Shown here piece by piece: positions 47,660-56,862 of a stretch of 64,000 bases of DNA. The notes under the pieces are model-generated. The model was not told where the DNA came from. It made no database searches and saw only the letters and a list, made by a program, of their open reading frames with translations. The position numbers and the translations under genes are program-made. Source of the stretch: Megalonaias nervosa (lineage: Eukaryota; Mollusca; Bivalvia; Unionida; Unionidae); contig JAECUM010003711.1 of assembly GCA_016617855.1 (NCBI GenBank), positions 39,925 through 103,924 of the forward strand, in the 5' to 3' direction. Numbering within the stretch: the stretch's first letter is position 1; each line of letters starts with the position of its first letter.

Positions 47660-47992
47660 TTATGAGTTTTCTACACGAACGTTATCAGGGCGTTCAATGT
47701 CACGATAACAAATGTCATGACGCATTGCTATTGCATCAACTTGATTGTAAGGTTCTTGTCCTGGCAGCGGATTATCATTTTCATCTAGTTGTTTATCGAG
47801 ATGATTATAAGGTCCAATATATTTATGGCCTGGCAATGTCCAGCCTCCTTTTGGTTTTGGTAATTTACCAATTACTTTATGTATATCTATACCTGTTCCA
47901 ATTATTTCTCTGTTGTTACAACGTTGGCAATATGTGACAATTTTATTTTGCTCGAGGCATAAATCTCTGTCAGAATCGCACTTGCATATCAT
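47660..47992 (-). CDS. parvovirus-type phospholipase A2-like protein (Polinton B)
   Basis: Intact 110-codon frame. Residues about 55-105 hold the sPLA2 signature: a calcium-loop-like YIGPYNHLDKQL and, after about 20 residues, VDAIAMRHDICYRD with the catalytic His-Asp dyad. The canonical second Gly of the loop (GPGN) is Tyr here (GPYN). The N-terminal part has CxC and CxxC motifs (CKCDS, YCQRCN). In parvovirus capsid proteins this domain breaks endosomal membrane during entry; adintoviruses carry related domains. Element A has it fused to a DUF5679-like module. ATG preceded by AAATATAGA. Confidence 0.75.
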   Translation of the reverse strand: MICKCDSDRDLCLEQNKIVTYCQRCNNREIIGTGIDIHKVIGKLPKPKGGWTLPGHKYIGPYNHLDKQLDENDNPLPGQEPYNQVDAIAMRHDICYRDIERPDNVRVENS

Positions 47993-48001
47993 TCTATATT
48001 T

Positions 48002-48213
48002 TTAGTCGTCTACTAAAATAATCTTGTCAGGAGGGCAACCAGCTCCAGACGTTTTCTTTAAAAACATACTTTTTCTTTTTCCGCAGATTGCACAAATACT
48101 TTTCAGCATCGTCCTGTTGTTTTTTTGTTTTTTGTTTTTTTTTTTGTTTTTTTTTCTGTTGTTTCATTGATATTTTCTGTTTTAGTTTTACATTTGAGAC
48201 AATATGTTGACAT
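48002..48213 (-). pseudogene. DUF5679-like small zinc protein of Polinton B, frameshifted
   Basis: Starts MSTYCLKCKTKTENI after TATAAATATA. A frame change in the T-rich tract near 48110-48150 (A/K-rich in coding sense) is followed by ICAICGKRKSMFLKK. Two CxxC pairs separated by a basic region match the small DUF5679 zinc domain found in many DNA viruses. The module is directly upstream of the PLA2-like gene, mirroring the fused form in element A. Confidence 0.45.
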
Positions 48214-48251
48214 TATATATTTATAAATTTAGATAAAATTTATTGCAAGCT

Positions 48252-48870
48252 TTAAATAGCTTTACAAAAATTTATTGCAATCTCATCATTAGCGTGAGAA
48301 GGCTGCTTATCAAACTGCAAAATAAACTTTAAAAAATTAAATTTCCTGACATTGTCAGGTGATTGAGACATCTGTTTAATAAACATTATACAATAATATC
48401 CGCAAGAAGAAGTTCCAACAGGGTGAAGTTGATTGGACGAATAATATATTATTTTATATTTTTGTTTTATATATTTTTTTTATTGCATCGCTCGGAGGAA
48501 GTCCAAACGAGTCAAAGTAATTGTTATTATAAACTGCTACCCAATGCGTGCCGGACCCGTCATTGAAATCTTGTATATTTATCACACACGAACCACCTGA
48601 TGCAACACCTTCGGTGTCGAGTTCATCTTTGGAATAAACTCCGTGGAAATTTTTTACTTGTTTTAGTTTATCAATTATATCAAAGTTACTTAGCGGGGTG
48701 GCCGTGTTCCCGGCAATGTTAGACCACGTCCGATTCCTAGCAGATTTGGCAGTAGACTTCCCGCTAGTCCCGCTAAAAGTGGAGCAAAAGGAATAATTCC
48801 TCCTTTGGTTGTTCTTCGACGTTTCGTTGTTTTCTTTTTTTTTCGCTGCTGTTTTTCTTCGTTGTGGCAT
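48252..48870 (-). pseudogene. adenain-like cysteine protease of Polinton B, one frameshift
   Basis: Capsid-maturation protease. After a basic, low-complexity N-terminus it has TPLSNFDIIDKL near 48690, FHGVYSKDEL near 48640, then GTHWVAVYNN with the catalytic His near 48545 and YFDSFGLPPSDAI near 48500 (acidic residue). The frame breaks in a T8 run (about 48474-48481). The remaining part, including the catalytic Cys in SSCGYYCIMFI near 48390, lies in the next frame and ends at 48252. The start follows GATAAATATA. All catalytic residues are present, unlike the copy in element A. Confidence 0.85.
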
Positions 48871-48923
48871 TATATTTATCAGTCACATAAAATTTTGTTA
48901 CCATAGACATTTACAATTTATCT

Positions 48924-49328
48924 TTAAACTATTTTTTTTATTCCACTGCCGCGAATGATACCATGACCTTCAACTGCTTTTTTCGTTGCGCCTGATATTG
49001 CGCCAGACGCTGCTGCTAGTCCTAATGTACCTAACACCGGTAAAATTTTAGGTAATAACGTGCTAGCTAGTACAGATAATGCCGGACCAATGAAACCACC
49101 TTGTTTTGACATCGCTGTTATTTGTGCGGCACTTAGATTTAAAACAAAAGGTTTTTTACGATCGTACCTGTTTACTTGATTTTTTGTCAGCATTAATTTT
49201 GTTAAAATACCCTTGGAAATGTCAGGGTTGATTTTTAATGATACCTGTCTCTGCTTTGCAACAGTAGCTGCTAATTTTTTAACTTGACCATCAGTCAAAT
49301 ATATTTCTTTTATAATATATTTTGTCAT
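48924..49328 (-). CDS. membrane-active/LTxxQ virion protein of Polinton B
   Basis: Intact 134-codon frame starting after TATATAAG. Three short LTxxQ-type motifs (LTDGQVKKL, LTKNQVNRY, LSAAQITAM) are followed by a hydrophobic Gly/Ala-rich segment, GGFIGPALSVLASTLLPKIL and GTLGLAAASGAISGA, then a basic end. This arrangement is common in Polintons and resembles virion proteins such as adenovirus pVI or pX in being short, basic and membrane-active; the role is inferred. Lies between protease and major capsid genes. Confidence 0.65.
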   Translation of the reverse strand: MTKYIIKEIYLTDGQVKKLAATVAKQRQVSLKINPDISKGILTKLMLTKNQVNRYDRKKPFVLNLSAAQITAMSKQGGFIGPALSVLASTLLPKILPVLGTLGLAAASGAISGATKKAVEGHGIIRGSGIKKIV

Positions 49329-49347
49329 CTTATATAACGATTGCAGA

Positions 49348-50885
49348 TTAAACTTTGACTGTCATTTTACCTCCAACGGAATCTATCGTAACAAATCTAT
49401 CACTGATCACTAACGCGTACACGTACAACTGCGCTGCTGGAACTACTCCTAATGTCCAAGTAATTTCAATATCAGCTGTTGAGTCAACTGCTCGCTCGCT
49501 ATGTTTACTAACATCAAAATAAAATATTGGATAAAGTGTACGAAATTCTCTACTGATATTTGAGATCCATCTTCAACATCCTGATATTTTTGTACTGCAT
49601 CGAGTAGATACATGTAAGGTCGAATAATATTTTTATTAGCGTCATCTGCAAAATTACATTCTATCGCTCGTTCTGGATATTGCTTCGAATTTAGTCTGGC
49701 ATATATTCGTCTAACATCAGCGTTATCAAATATCGAATTATTTTGTTGTTGGTTGCCACGTCGCGCTTGCTGTTGAAATACAACAAATAATTGCCTCGGC
49801 AGTTGTTCGCTTGATGTTGTTGTGACTCGCCACGTGAAGTCGGTAGTATTTGTAACTGCTGTTTGATATATTTTTGCTGCTGAAAATAAATCTTGTTTGT
49901 GCGATTTTCAAGCATATTATTTAGTTCTGACATTTTAGTGATCGACGGTGTTATTCGTGGCATCCACAAAGCAAGTTTGTTTATGATAAATTGTACATCA
50001 GCTCCGCCATATCGAAATAGGAAGCTGTTTTGTTCTGCCCGATCTAAAATAAGTGTATGTTTAACTCCACGAAATACTTTATCGTAATCGCGACAAAAGC
50101 CAAATACTGTACTTAGTGGCAGCATCATTGTAATTTGACGTGATCCTTCTGCAAGTTCTTTTCTTTTAGCAAAACCTTCATTGTAACGTGGATTTTTTTA
50201 CGCTAATTGTGTTATTGATTAAATCTAACATTGCAACGCCCTCCGCACCTGCAGCTGGTGGTGTTATACCAAGATTATTACAAGCTGCAGTAAGTGAGAC
50301 TCTTGTAGCGTCTGCGTTAGCGGCTGCAGCTGGTGCGGCTATACCTAGTGCGGCTGCATTAACAATAAGAAAAGTTCTTACAATTACAACATCTGCAGCG
50401 GCATCAGCTCCGTGTAATAAAACACCTTTCAAGAAAAGTTCGGTTGATTCAGCTAAACCACGTCCAGTATCTTTAAACCACATCATATTCGTTGCAGTTG
50501 ATCTCGAGTAATCATCGGAAAACGAAATAATATTTAAGATTGTACTTGCAACTTGTAAGTGACTTGAAATATCTTCTACAGTTTGATTAGCTAGTTGATA
50601 TCTAGCACTTTTGAATAAACACCAGCCGTTATTTATAAGAGCTACTTCTGTTCCAGCTGCAATTGCAACAGGTGGATTGGCTACTGTCATAATCTGACCG
50701 CGAACTTCTAACATTGCCTTATGTGGCAGTAGAAATACATCTTCGTCTCGAGTATTAAATGTTCTAATACCAGCTTTATTTGGTTCATTAGAATTTTCGT
50801 CTAGATACTCAACATACTCAAATTCTGTTACAGTGTCATCGGTGTCATAAGTTTCTGCTAAATCGAGATAATTTTTAACAGACAT
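49348..50885 (-). pseudogene. major capsid protein (double jelly-roll, hexon-like) of Polinton B
   Basis: Main shell protein, about 510 residues, fitting the family. Blocks: EDVFLLPHKAMLEVRGQI near 50730, VALINNGWCLFKSARYQL near 50640, FSDDYSRSTATNMMWFKD near 50510, an unusual Ala/Gly-rich loop around 50240-50420, YNEGFAKRKEL near 50170, LPLSTVFGFCRDYDKVF then GVKHTLILDR near 50060, and a C-terminal strand region ending at 49348. Frame breaks at a T7 run (50195-50201), near 49700 and near 49500. The start follows TAAATAAAAA. Confidence 0.85.
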
Positions 50886-50912
50886 TTTTTATTTATTAGA
50901 TTATATAAAATT

Positions 50913-51308
50913 TTATTGCGGCGCCGTTACTTTAGATATTAATTTTTGTATAATCTGCTCGCCTTTCGGTGATGAAAGTTTTTTCGTTGTTGTTATCATA
51001 GCACGTTGCGTTTCTTTTGTTGGAGCGATTTCTGAAATAGCTTGTTTTATATCAGATGTAGACGGTGCGCCTTTTATTTTATCAGCTATTTTTTGTCCCA
51101 CAGCAATTCCAGCGGCAGATGCGGCTCCAGTTGCAAAAGCTTTACCTGCGTCAAGTGCAATTGGTGCAACTTTACGCGCGATTCCTGGAACATTTTCAAT
51201 AACTTTAGTAAATATATTTCCAAAAAATCCTCCTACTATTTTTCTTCGATAAATTTTTTTTCTCTGTTTCATTATATCTGAGGTTGTATAATTTTTATTG
51301 TCAGTCAT
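50913..51308 (-). CDS. basic core-like protein (pVI/pVII-like) of Polinton B
   Basis: Intact frame. Two starts are possible: ATG at 51308, which overlaps the stop of the minor capsid gene as ATGA, or ATG at 51272, which follows AGATATA and gives MKQRKKIYRRKIVGG. The N-terminus is very basic. The middle is an amphipathic or hydrophobic Ala/Gly-rich helix region, APIALDAGKAFATGAASAAG. It is related to 56863-57319 in element A. Likely a DNA-condensing or minor virion protein; not proven. Confidence 0.6.
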   Translation of the reverse strand: MTDNKNYTTSDIMKQRKKIYRRKIVGGFFGNIFTKVIENVPGIARKVAPIALDAGKAFATGAASAAGIAVGQKIADKIKGAPSTSDIKQAISEIAPTKETQRAMITTTKKLSSPKGEQIIQKLISKVTAPQ

Positions 51309-52057
51309 GAAGTGATCGCGCGTAAGTGTAAATAATATGTAACAACCTCGTTGTTCAGATCTAGCTGTCGTCCAGATTGATCTGTCAACTGTATATTTAT
51401 TGATGATATTTGATTTTCAACATTTAACGGATAATAAATAATATGACGCGGAGTAATTGAATGAGAGAACCTGGTGGAACATCCGGCGAGAAACTATAAA
51501 TCGTTTGTCCTTTACTGCCCTGGGCTGAGTAAGATCCAGAAGCAATAGAGCAATTTACTAATATTGTATTTACGTCAGTTATATTTACCGGCAGTTCACC
51601 GTCATATGTAATAGGTTCATTAGGATCTAAATAATACGCTTTATATTCAAATCCTATCAGTGGTGCGATACTTCTTGGTGATATAAAACTAACTGACATA
51701 TTTTTTATTGTCATTCTAGCTCGTAACGTGTTATAATTCGCTGCTAACTCGAAATTATCAGATTTTATCTTCTCTTTTTGCATAAGCTCTTTTATCGTCT
51801 TATTTAGATCATTGATATTATAAGCTCCTTGTGGAATTTTAAATGTTTTCCATTGCGTGTCTCTTATTGAAATAATTGCAATCTCATCATTGACACCAGT
51901 TTTTTACGTTAGCCATAGCATTCCAACAAGTACAAGAAATTAATCCAATTTCATACTGTTTCTCAGTATCAAGTTGTATTGGCGGAATATAATTTACTGA
52001 AAAATTTGCGCTATCTTTTGCGGTTGTACTAGAGTCTAGCAATAATGTTGTTGACAT
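51305..52057 (-). pseudogene. minor capsid protein (penton-like, single jelly-roll) of Polinton B
   Basis: Forms the vertices of the shell. Blocks: YEIGLISCTCWNAMANV near 51930, IPQGAYNINDLNKTI near 51830, SFISPRSIAPLIGFEYKAYYL near 51640, LPVNITDVNTILVNCSIASG near 51560, IYSFSPDVPPGSLI near 51480, and in another frame ISSINIQLTDQSGRQLDL near 51370. These NIT-VN, VPPG and DQ-GR signatures are those of Polinton penton proteins. Breaks near 51900 and 51430. Its stop overlaps the next gene's upstream ATG. Confidence 0.8.
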
Positions 52058-52134
52058 TGTTATTTATTATATTTTTACAAAATTAACATTTACAAATTTG
52101 ATATTTACAACATTAACATTTACAAAATTAATAT

Positions 52135-53624
52135 TTATAAAATTAAGTCGCGGTGTAAAGTTTCATACTCGTCAGATGTTAATAAATTTTCCGATCTTAG
52201 ATGATCAAGTATATCAATAATTTCATTATCAATTTCAACACTAACATTCCCAGCTTCTTTTGATGATATTAATAGCATTAATCTGCCTATCATTTCAGCA
52301 GTTGATGTAAATATTTTTACACCTTCTCCAATCTTACTCCTGCGAAGATTCTCATTATCTTTAAACGCGTTGTAAAATTTCATATCTTTATATTCTCCAG
52401 ATCTAAATTTCTCCGCTAAGAGTTTTAAATTATAGGCAATAATACCATCTCTATAACGTTTAAAAAGTTTTTCAAGATCTTCTGTTTTAGCTTTTTCAAT
52501 CCTGTCATAAGCTTCTGATCCAGTTCTATAAATATCATTTATTTTTTCAATAAGATCATCATATTTGTCTTGCGACAATTTAGTAATATTATTAATATCT
52601 TTAATATCATATTTTTTTAATAAAAGATTCGTAATCAGATTTTGTTATTTTATCTTCTGCTGTTTTTCTATTTTTTTTTTTTTTCAATTTGATTCCTTCT
52701 TTCAGTTTCCTCTGGAGATATTACTATTGGCTTTCAATTTTCTCCGGAGATATAACTATTGGTTCTCTAATCTTTGCCGGTACTCTTTTTAAATCTATTT
52801 CTTTTGCTATGGTACTCAAAACATTATTTTGATGATTGAATTTTTTTTCATTAATTATTTGATTAATAGCTTTAATATAAAGATCGGCGATAATACCTTC
52901 TCGGTATTTTCTAATAGCTTCGTAATATTCTTTATTTTCCGGTACTGCAAAATTTATCTGTTTCTTATTATCCTCTGATATTTGCGCTAACTGTGCAATT
53001 TTTTCGTCAGCATTATATTCTTCTTTTAAAATATCGTATATTCTCGAATCTTTAAATTTATATCTTACGTTAAACATTTTATACTCATCATCTTCTATTC
53101 TGTCATTTATATTTTTTAAGGCTATTTCAAATTCTGATAATGCTCTTGGATAAGATTTTTAAATTTTTTTCTCTATATCTTCTAACCTAATTCCAATCGG
53201 ATCAACTAATACTCTTTCTGATAATCTTTGTTCAAGTAAAAGTGGATTATTTAATATCAGTCTTAGTTCAGCTTGTCTAGCAGCAGGATCAGCAATATGT
53301 TTTACAATTTCTCTAGCTAACTTTAACTTTTCTTCATCAGATCTTCTAATAATTTTTGCAGCAGCTGCTTCTTGTTGTTCCTTAACAAGCCCGACTAAAC
53401 CTTTTTCTTGAAGTTGTTTAACTTCTTCGTCTGACAGTGTCCTAGTTTCAGGTTGTTTTCCAAGAAGTGCTTCAGTAACTGGTTTGAGAATCGTAGCTGT
53501 TGTTTCTGCAGCAGTTACTTGTCCACGTCGTGCTTGCTGTACTTTTTGCTTAAATGCCGCTTGAGATTGAACAAGTTTTTTTTAGATCTTCTATATGTTT
53601 TCTCTATTTCGCTCGTTTATCCAT
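52135..53624 (-). pseudogene. coiled-coil protein of Polinton B, several frameshifts
   Basis: Frames 52135-52578, 52724-53077 and pieces up to 53624 read as one protein of about 490 residues, rich in Glu, Lys, Ile and Asn. The start near 53624 follows TATATATAATAATT. Early part: KQKVQQARRGQVTAAETTA and EALLGKQPETRTLSDEEVK; middle: QAELRLILNNPLLLEQRLSE. The repeated YREGIIADLYIKA (about 52880) and YRDGIIAYNLKLL (about 52430) suggest an internal duplication. Breaks lie in T-runs near 52669-52684 and 53575-53583. Related to 57383-58371 in element A. Long helical virion or scaffold protein is a guess. Confidence 0.55.
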
Positions 53625-53671
53625 AATTATTATATATAAATTTTATAAAATTTTAAGAAGTGGAAAACACA

Positions 53672-54349
53672 TTACTGCAAGTAAATGTCAATACAACAGC
53701 GAAACATTTTAGTCGGATCATTTGTAAGTTTATTAAATAAGAAAAAGTTATATTTATCCTTTGTAGCTTTATGATATAATTCGATAAATTTATCTTTTGT
53801 TACATCACCGCATTGCTCGTTCGCGATATTTCTAACGTCAACATTGTCAAGTCCCGGAAATAATATAAAACAACCAGTATTTCGCCGAATAAATCTGTCA
53901 ACATTATAAAAACCTTGAGCTAAATAAATAGAATTACATTTCTTATTACGTGACAGTGAAAAATACGATCTTATTTTATTCATCTCCGTATTATTTAGCG
54001 GAATATCATCAAAAACTACTATCTTATGTTCATCCGAGTCAAGTTGATTAACTGGAACAAGATCATCTGGTTGTCTGATTATAAAAAAATCTTCACCAGC
54101 CTCAAGATCATCACGAAGTTTGTCATTATATTTGCTTAGTAGCTCGTACTTATCTTGCTGTGGATTAATTGTATAAATATAAACTCGATCGTAGTTAAAA
54201 TTATCGCCGAGAAGCAAGTTCATAAGCAGATTTGTTTTTCCAGATCCAGTTCGCCCAACAATAAGATAATGACAATCTGGAAGTTCATTGTTATGTTTAT
54301 GTTTCACCAACCGCTCTGTATCAAAGTTTAATATCGACGATTTTTCCAT
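53672..54349 (-). CDS. packaging ATPase (FtsK/HerA, A32-like) of Polinton B
   Basis: Intact 225-codon frame. Motor that pumps DNA into the capsid. Walker A GRTGSGKTNLL at residues about 33-43, Walker B KIVVFDDIPL near residue 110, and a downstream sensor-like SIYLAQGFYNVDRFIRRN. Length and spacing match Polinton packaging ATPases. Divergent from the fibre-like gene with 68 bp between. The start follows TATATAACAACG. Confidence 0.92.
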   Translation of the reverse strand: MEKSSILNFDTERLVKHKHNNELPDCHYLIVGRTGSGKTNLLMNLLLGDNFNYDRVYIYTINPQQDKYELLSKYNDKLRDDLEAGEDFFIIRQPDDLVPVNQLDSDEHKIVVFDDIPLNNTEMNKIRSYFSLSRNKKCNSIYLAQGFYNVDRFIRRNTGCFILFPGLDNVDVRNIANEQCGDVTKDKFIELYHKATKDKYNFFLFNKLTNDPTKMFRCCIDIYLQ

Positions 54350-54417
54350 CGTTGTTATATAATTTTATGTAACATTAAACTAACTAATGTTGACAATTTT
54401 ATGTAGGACAATAAATA

Positions 54418-55536
54418 ATGAGCTACTATACAAAATTTGGAACATTAACAGGAGATTTATTGATTGAAGGTTATCAAGGTGACTTATCTAAGTATGCAAC
54501 TCTTGATCAGCTAAGAAATGAGATTGATAATTTATTAAATATCACAAGTGTGGATCAAAATGAAGTCGTTGTTTTCCAGGATAAACAAGGACGATTAAAG
54601 ACGAGTAATGTACAACTGTCAAATGTACTTGTACGAATTCCCACCGCGGTTGTTAATAATATTGTGACTTTTACTAATCAAGGTAAGATACAAGATTCCG
54701 GTAACTCGATTAACGATTATGTCAAAAAAGCTGGTGATTCATTCACGGGTACCATTATTATGAATCAAAATAAAATTATAGACCTTGGAAACCCAGCCTC
54801 AGATACAGACGCCGCAACAAACAAATATGTCGATGATCAAGAATCTAAATACGTATTGGCCAACGGTAGTATAATGCGTGCATTTCTCAACATGAACAAT
54901 AACGGCATTAATAATCTTAGAACACCAGAATCTGATTTTGATGCTGCAACGAAGAAATACGTCGATGATAAGGAAATTCCTATTTCAACTTCGTTAAAAA
55001 CAATCGGTGATGAAATGACTACACTTAGTGCTACTTTTTCTAGACACGTAGAAACGTTCTTAAATTTTCGTAGAAACATAAACAAACCCTTTAAAGAATT
55101 TTTTGGGGAACAACCAACCGTTGACATAAAACTAGCTGACATTAACACGAAACTCAACGACATTGTCAGTGGAATACCTAATATTGTTCAAAAAACTAAT
55201 CTGATTAAAATTCCACACGGACAAATTAAAAATATCGTGTATACAGTAGCATCAGGATTAGCAACATGGTCACAGCAAAATAACACTATCAAACATACCG
55301 CAGAAGTTACTGGTGTGTATAGACTGTCTATCTTTAGCTCTGCAAAGTTTAAAATTTATACCACAACATTTCCATGGCGTCATTCAACCGATGCTTTCTC
55401 TGGAGTTGTATCTATAGTGTTAAATAAAGATGCTGAAAAAATATTTTTACTGGAAGCAGATGATCAAACAATAACCGCAACGTCTTACTGGTGGTGTTTG
55501 GAATTTGTAGCTGAAACACCACAAATAATTACTTAA
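54418..55536 (+). CDS. phage-tail-fibre-like protein of Polinton B
   Basis: Intact 372-codon frame beginning after AATAAATA. Residues about 105-140 and 160-185 carry the repeat MNQNKIIDLGNPASDTDAA then TNKYVDD, and MNNNGINNLRTPESDFDAA then TKKYVDD. This repeat is a hallmark of bacteriophage tail-fibre and fibre-like trimers. Before it is a part that binds, perhaps, the particle (YATLDQLRNEIDNLL). After it come a helical stem with FLNFRRNINKPFKEFFGEQP and a beta-rich C-terminal head ending ATSYWWCLEFVAE. Conserved in element A (36850-37874). I infer a host-attachment fibre. Family knowledge covers the repeat; the function here is inference. Confidence 0.75.
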   Translation: MSYYTKFGTLTGDLLIEGYQGDLSKYATLDQLRNEIDNLLNITSVDQNEVVVFQDKQGRLKTSNVQLSNVLVRIPTAVVNNIVTFTNQGKIQDSGNSINDYVKKAGDSFTGTIIMNQNKIIDLGNPASDTDAATNKYVDDQESKYVLANGSIMRAFLNMNNNGINNLRTPESDFDAATKKYVDDKEIPISTSLKTIGDEMTTLSATFSRHVETFLNFRRNINKPFKEFFGEQPTVDIKLADINTKLNDIVSGIPNIVQKTNLIKIPHGQIKNIVYTVASGLATWSQQNNTIKHTAEVTGVYRLSIFSSAKFKIYTTTFPWRHSTDAFSGVVSIVLNKDAEKIFLLEADDQTITATSYWWCLEFVAETPQIIT

Positions 55537-55577
55537 TCAAAAAAGGAACCAGCATTGTTGTAAACTAATATTATATA

Positions 55578-56076
55578 ATGAAAAAATATATATTTGATTT
55601 CAATCACATTTCAAAAGAAATTCCAAAACAAGATGTTGACGCGCTAATGCAATATTACAAATTTTATCATAAAAAAACTTTGGTGCGTGAAAAAGTGTTA
55701 TAAATATTATAACAAAATACTTCGAGTAATATCATATTTACCGCTGTTATTGACCGGATCTGGTATAATTTCGAGTGATGCATCATTAAACCCGTTTTTG
55801 TTAATAATATCAGGTATTGGTGTTTCTCTTACAACAGCGTGTAAAAAGATTGAACCTCGACTTGTGACCCAAAAAAATGCCTGCAAAACAGCTAGTATAA
55901 CTTACAAAAAATTACTTGATCAGATACGATCTTACCTACGGGGTATAAAATATGATATGAACGATTTAATACGTGAGTTTCGTATTATTGACAGCATGTT
56001 AACAGATATTCTACCAATGAGAGTCGGTAGATATGAAAAAGATTATCAAAAAAAGTATGATAATGATAGGGTATGA
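55578..56076 (+). pseudogene. small membrane hairpin protein of Polinton B, one frameshift
   Basis: The ATG at 55578 follows TATTATATA. The frame breaks in an A7 run (55671-55677) and continues to 56076. A hydrophobic hairpin (LPLLLTGSGIISSDASLNPF then LLIISGIGVSLTT) is followed by a helical tail with KLLDQIRSYLRGIKYDMNDL. The same architecture is at 36401-36845. Its stop lies at the inner edge of the right inverted repeat. Function unknown; a membrane or lysis role is possible. Confidence 0.55.
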
Positions 56077-56095
56077 AATTTTGTCTAAACTTTAG

Positions 56096-56862
56096 AAATA
56101 ATATATGAAAAACGTCACTTACCTTTTCGCCCGGTGAAGATGTCCTCTCTCTTGAAAGTACCTAAGAAGAAAATTTTAACTGCCTTATATACTGCTGTTT
56201 TCTGGTAATTCCATGATTTTCTTATAATCTCCATGTTTTATGTTGCTGACACATCTCCATGTTTTATTTTGCTGACACATTTCCATGTTTTATTTTGCTG
56301 ACACATTTCCATGTTTTATGTTATTTTGCGTGGGTGTTGCTTGTCTGATACTGAAACATATATGCTTATAAGGCTTGGCTGATGTATAGTATTATTGATT
56401 TCCAGACTGCGTATCTGTTACAAACAAAACCCCGTAGATTTAGTAAACAGGTACGTTTGTAAGGCTTGGCTGATGTATAGTATTATTGATTTTCAGACTG
56501 CATATATAATGCAACATCTGTTACAAACAAAATCCTGTAGATTTATTTTATAGTCTTTTGAAAGGCTGGTTGGGCAGTTTATATATTTATTTGTTTAATA
56601 ATCAAACAGATAACAGAATAACTGAGAATTATTTTTTTCCCCCGATTTTATCGGGCTGTGAAAGTGATTGTAGTAGTAGATAGAAGGCTGGGGATGGGCT
56701 CATTTAATCTCAAAATATATCTGCGCCAGAACCAGTTTTTTAATTTTAGGAAAATCGTTTTGGGTGGAATTTTAGGTCCCGAGAGAGTAAATTTATATTT
56801 GTTCTAGTGGGGAGGGGGGAGGGGAGGGGGTTGGAGCCAAAACCAGCCTTTCCTTTTACTAC
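56096..56862 (-). repeat. terminal inverted repeat of Polinton B, right
   Basis: Reverse complement of 40201-40942 with one extra 26-bp minisatellite unit. Homology also continues inward for about 25 bp (CTAAAGTTTAG-type sequence on the minus strand) to match 41399-41424 on the left, skipping the 456-bp segment there. The G-tract GGGGAGGGGGGAGGGGAGGG at 56809-56830 is near the tip. Confidence 0.92.

Larger units (their letters stand above)
40201..56862. mobile_element. Polinton B (young, nested inside Polinton A)
   Basis: A 16.7-kb element with nearly identical inverted repeats of about 740-770 bp starting (A)GTAGTAAAAGGAAAGG. It holds a full virus-like gene set: polymerase, HNH endonuclease, chromodomain integrase, PLA2-like protein, protease, major and minor capsid proteins, packaging ATPase and fibre-like protein. 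The flanks on its two sides belong to one older Polinton (capsid gene at left, core gene at right). Gene frames are open for long stretches, and most breaks sit in A/T homopolymers. Confidence 0.93.
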
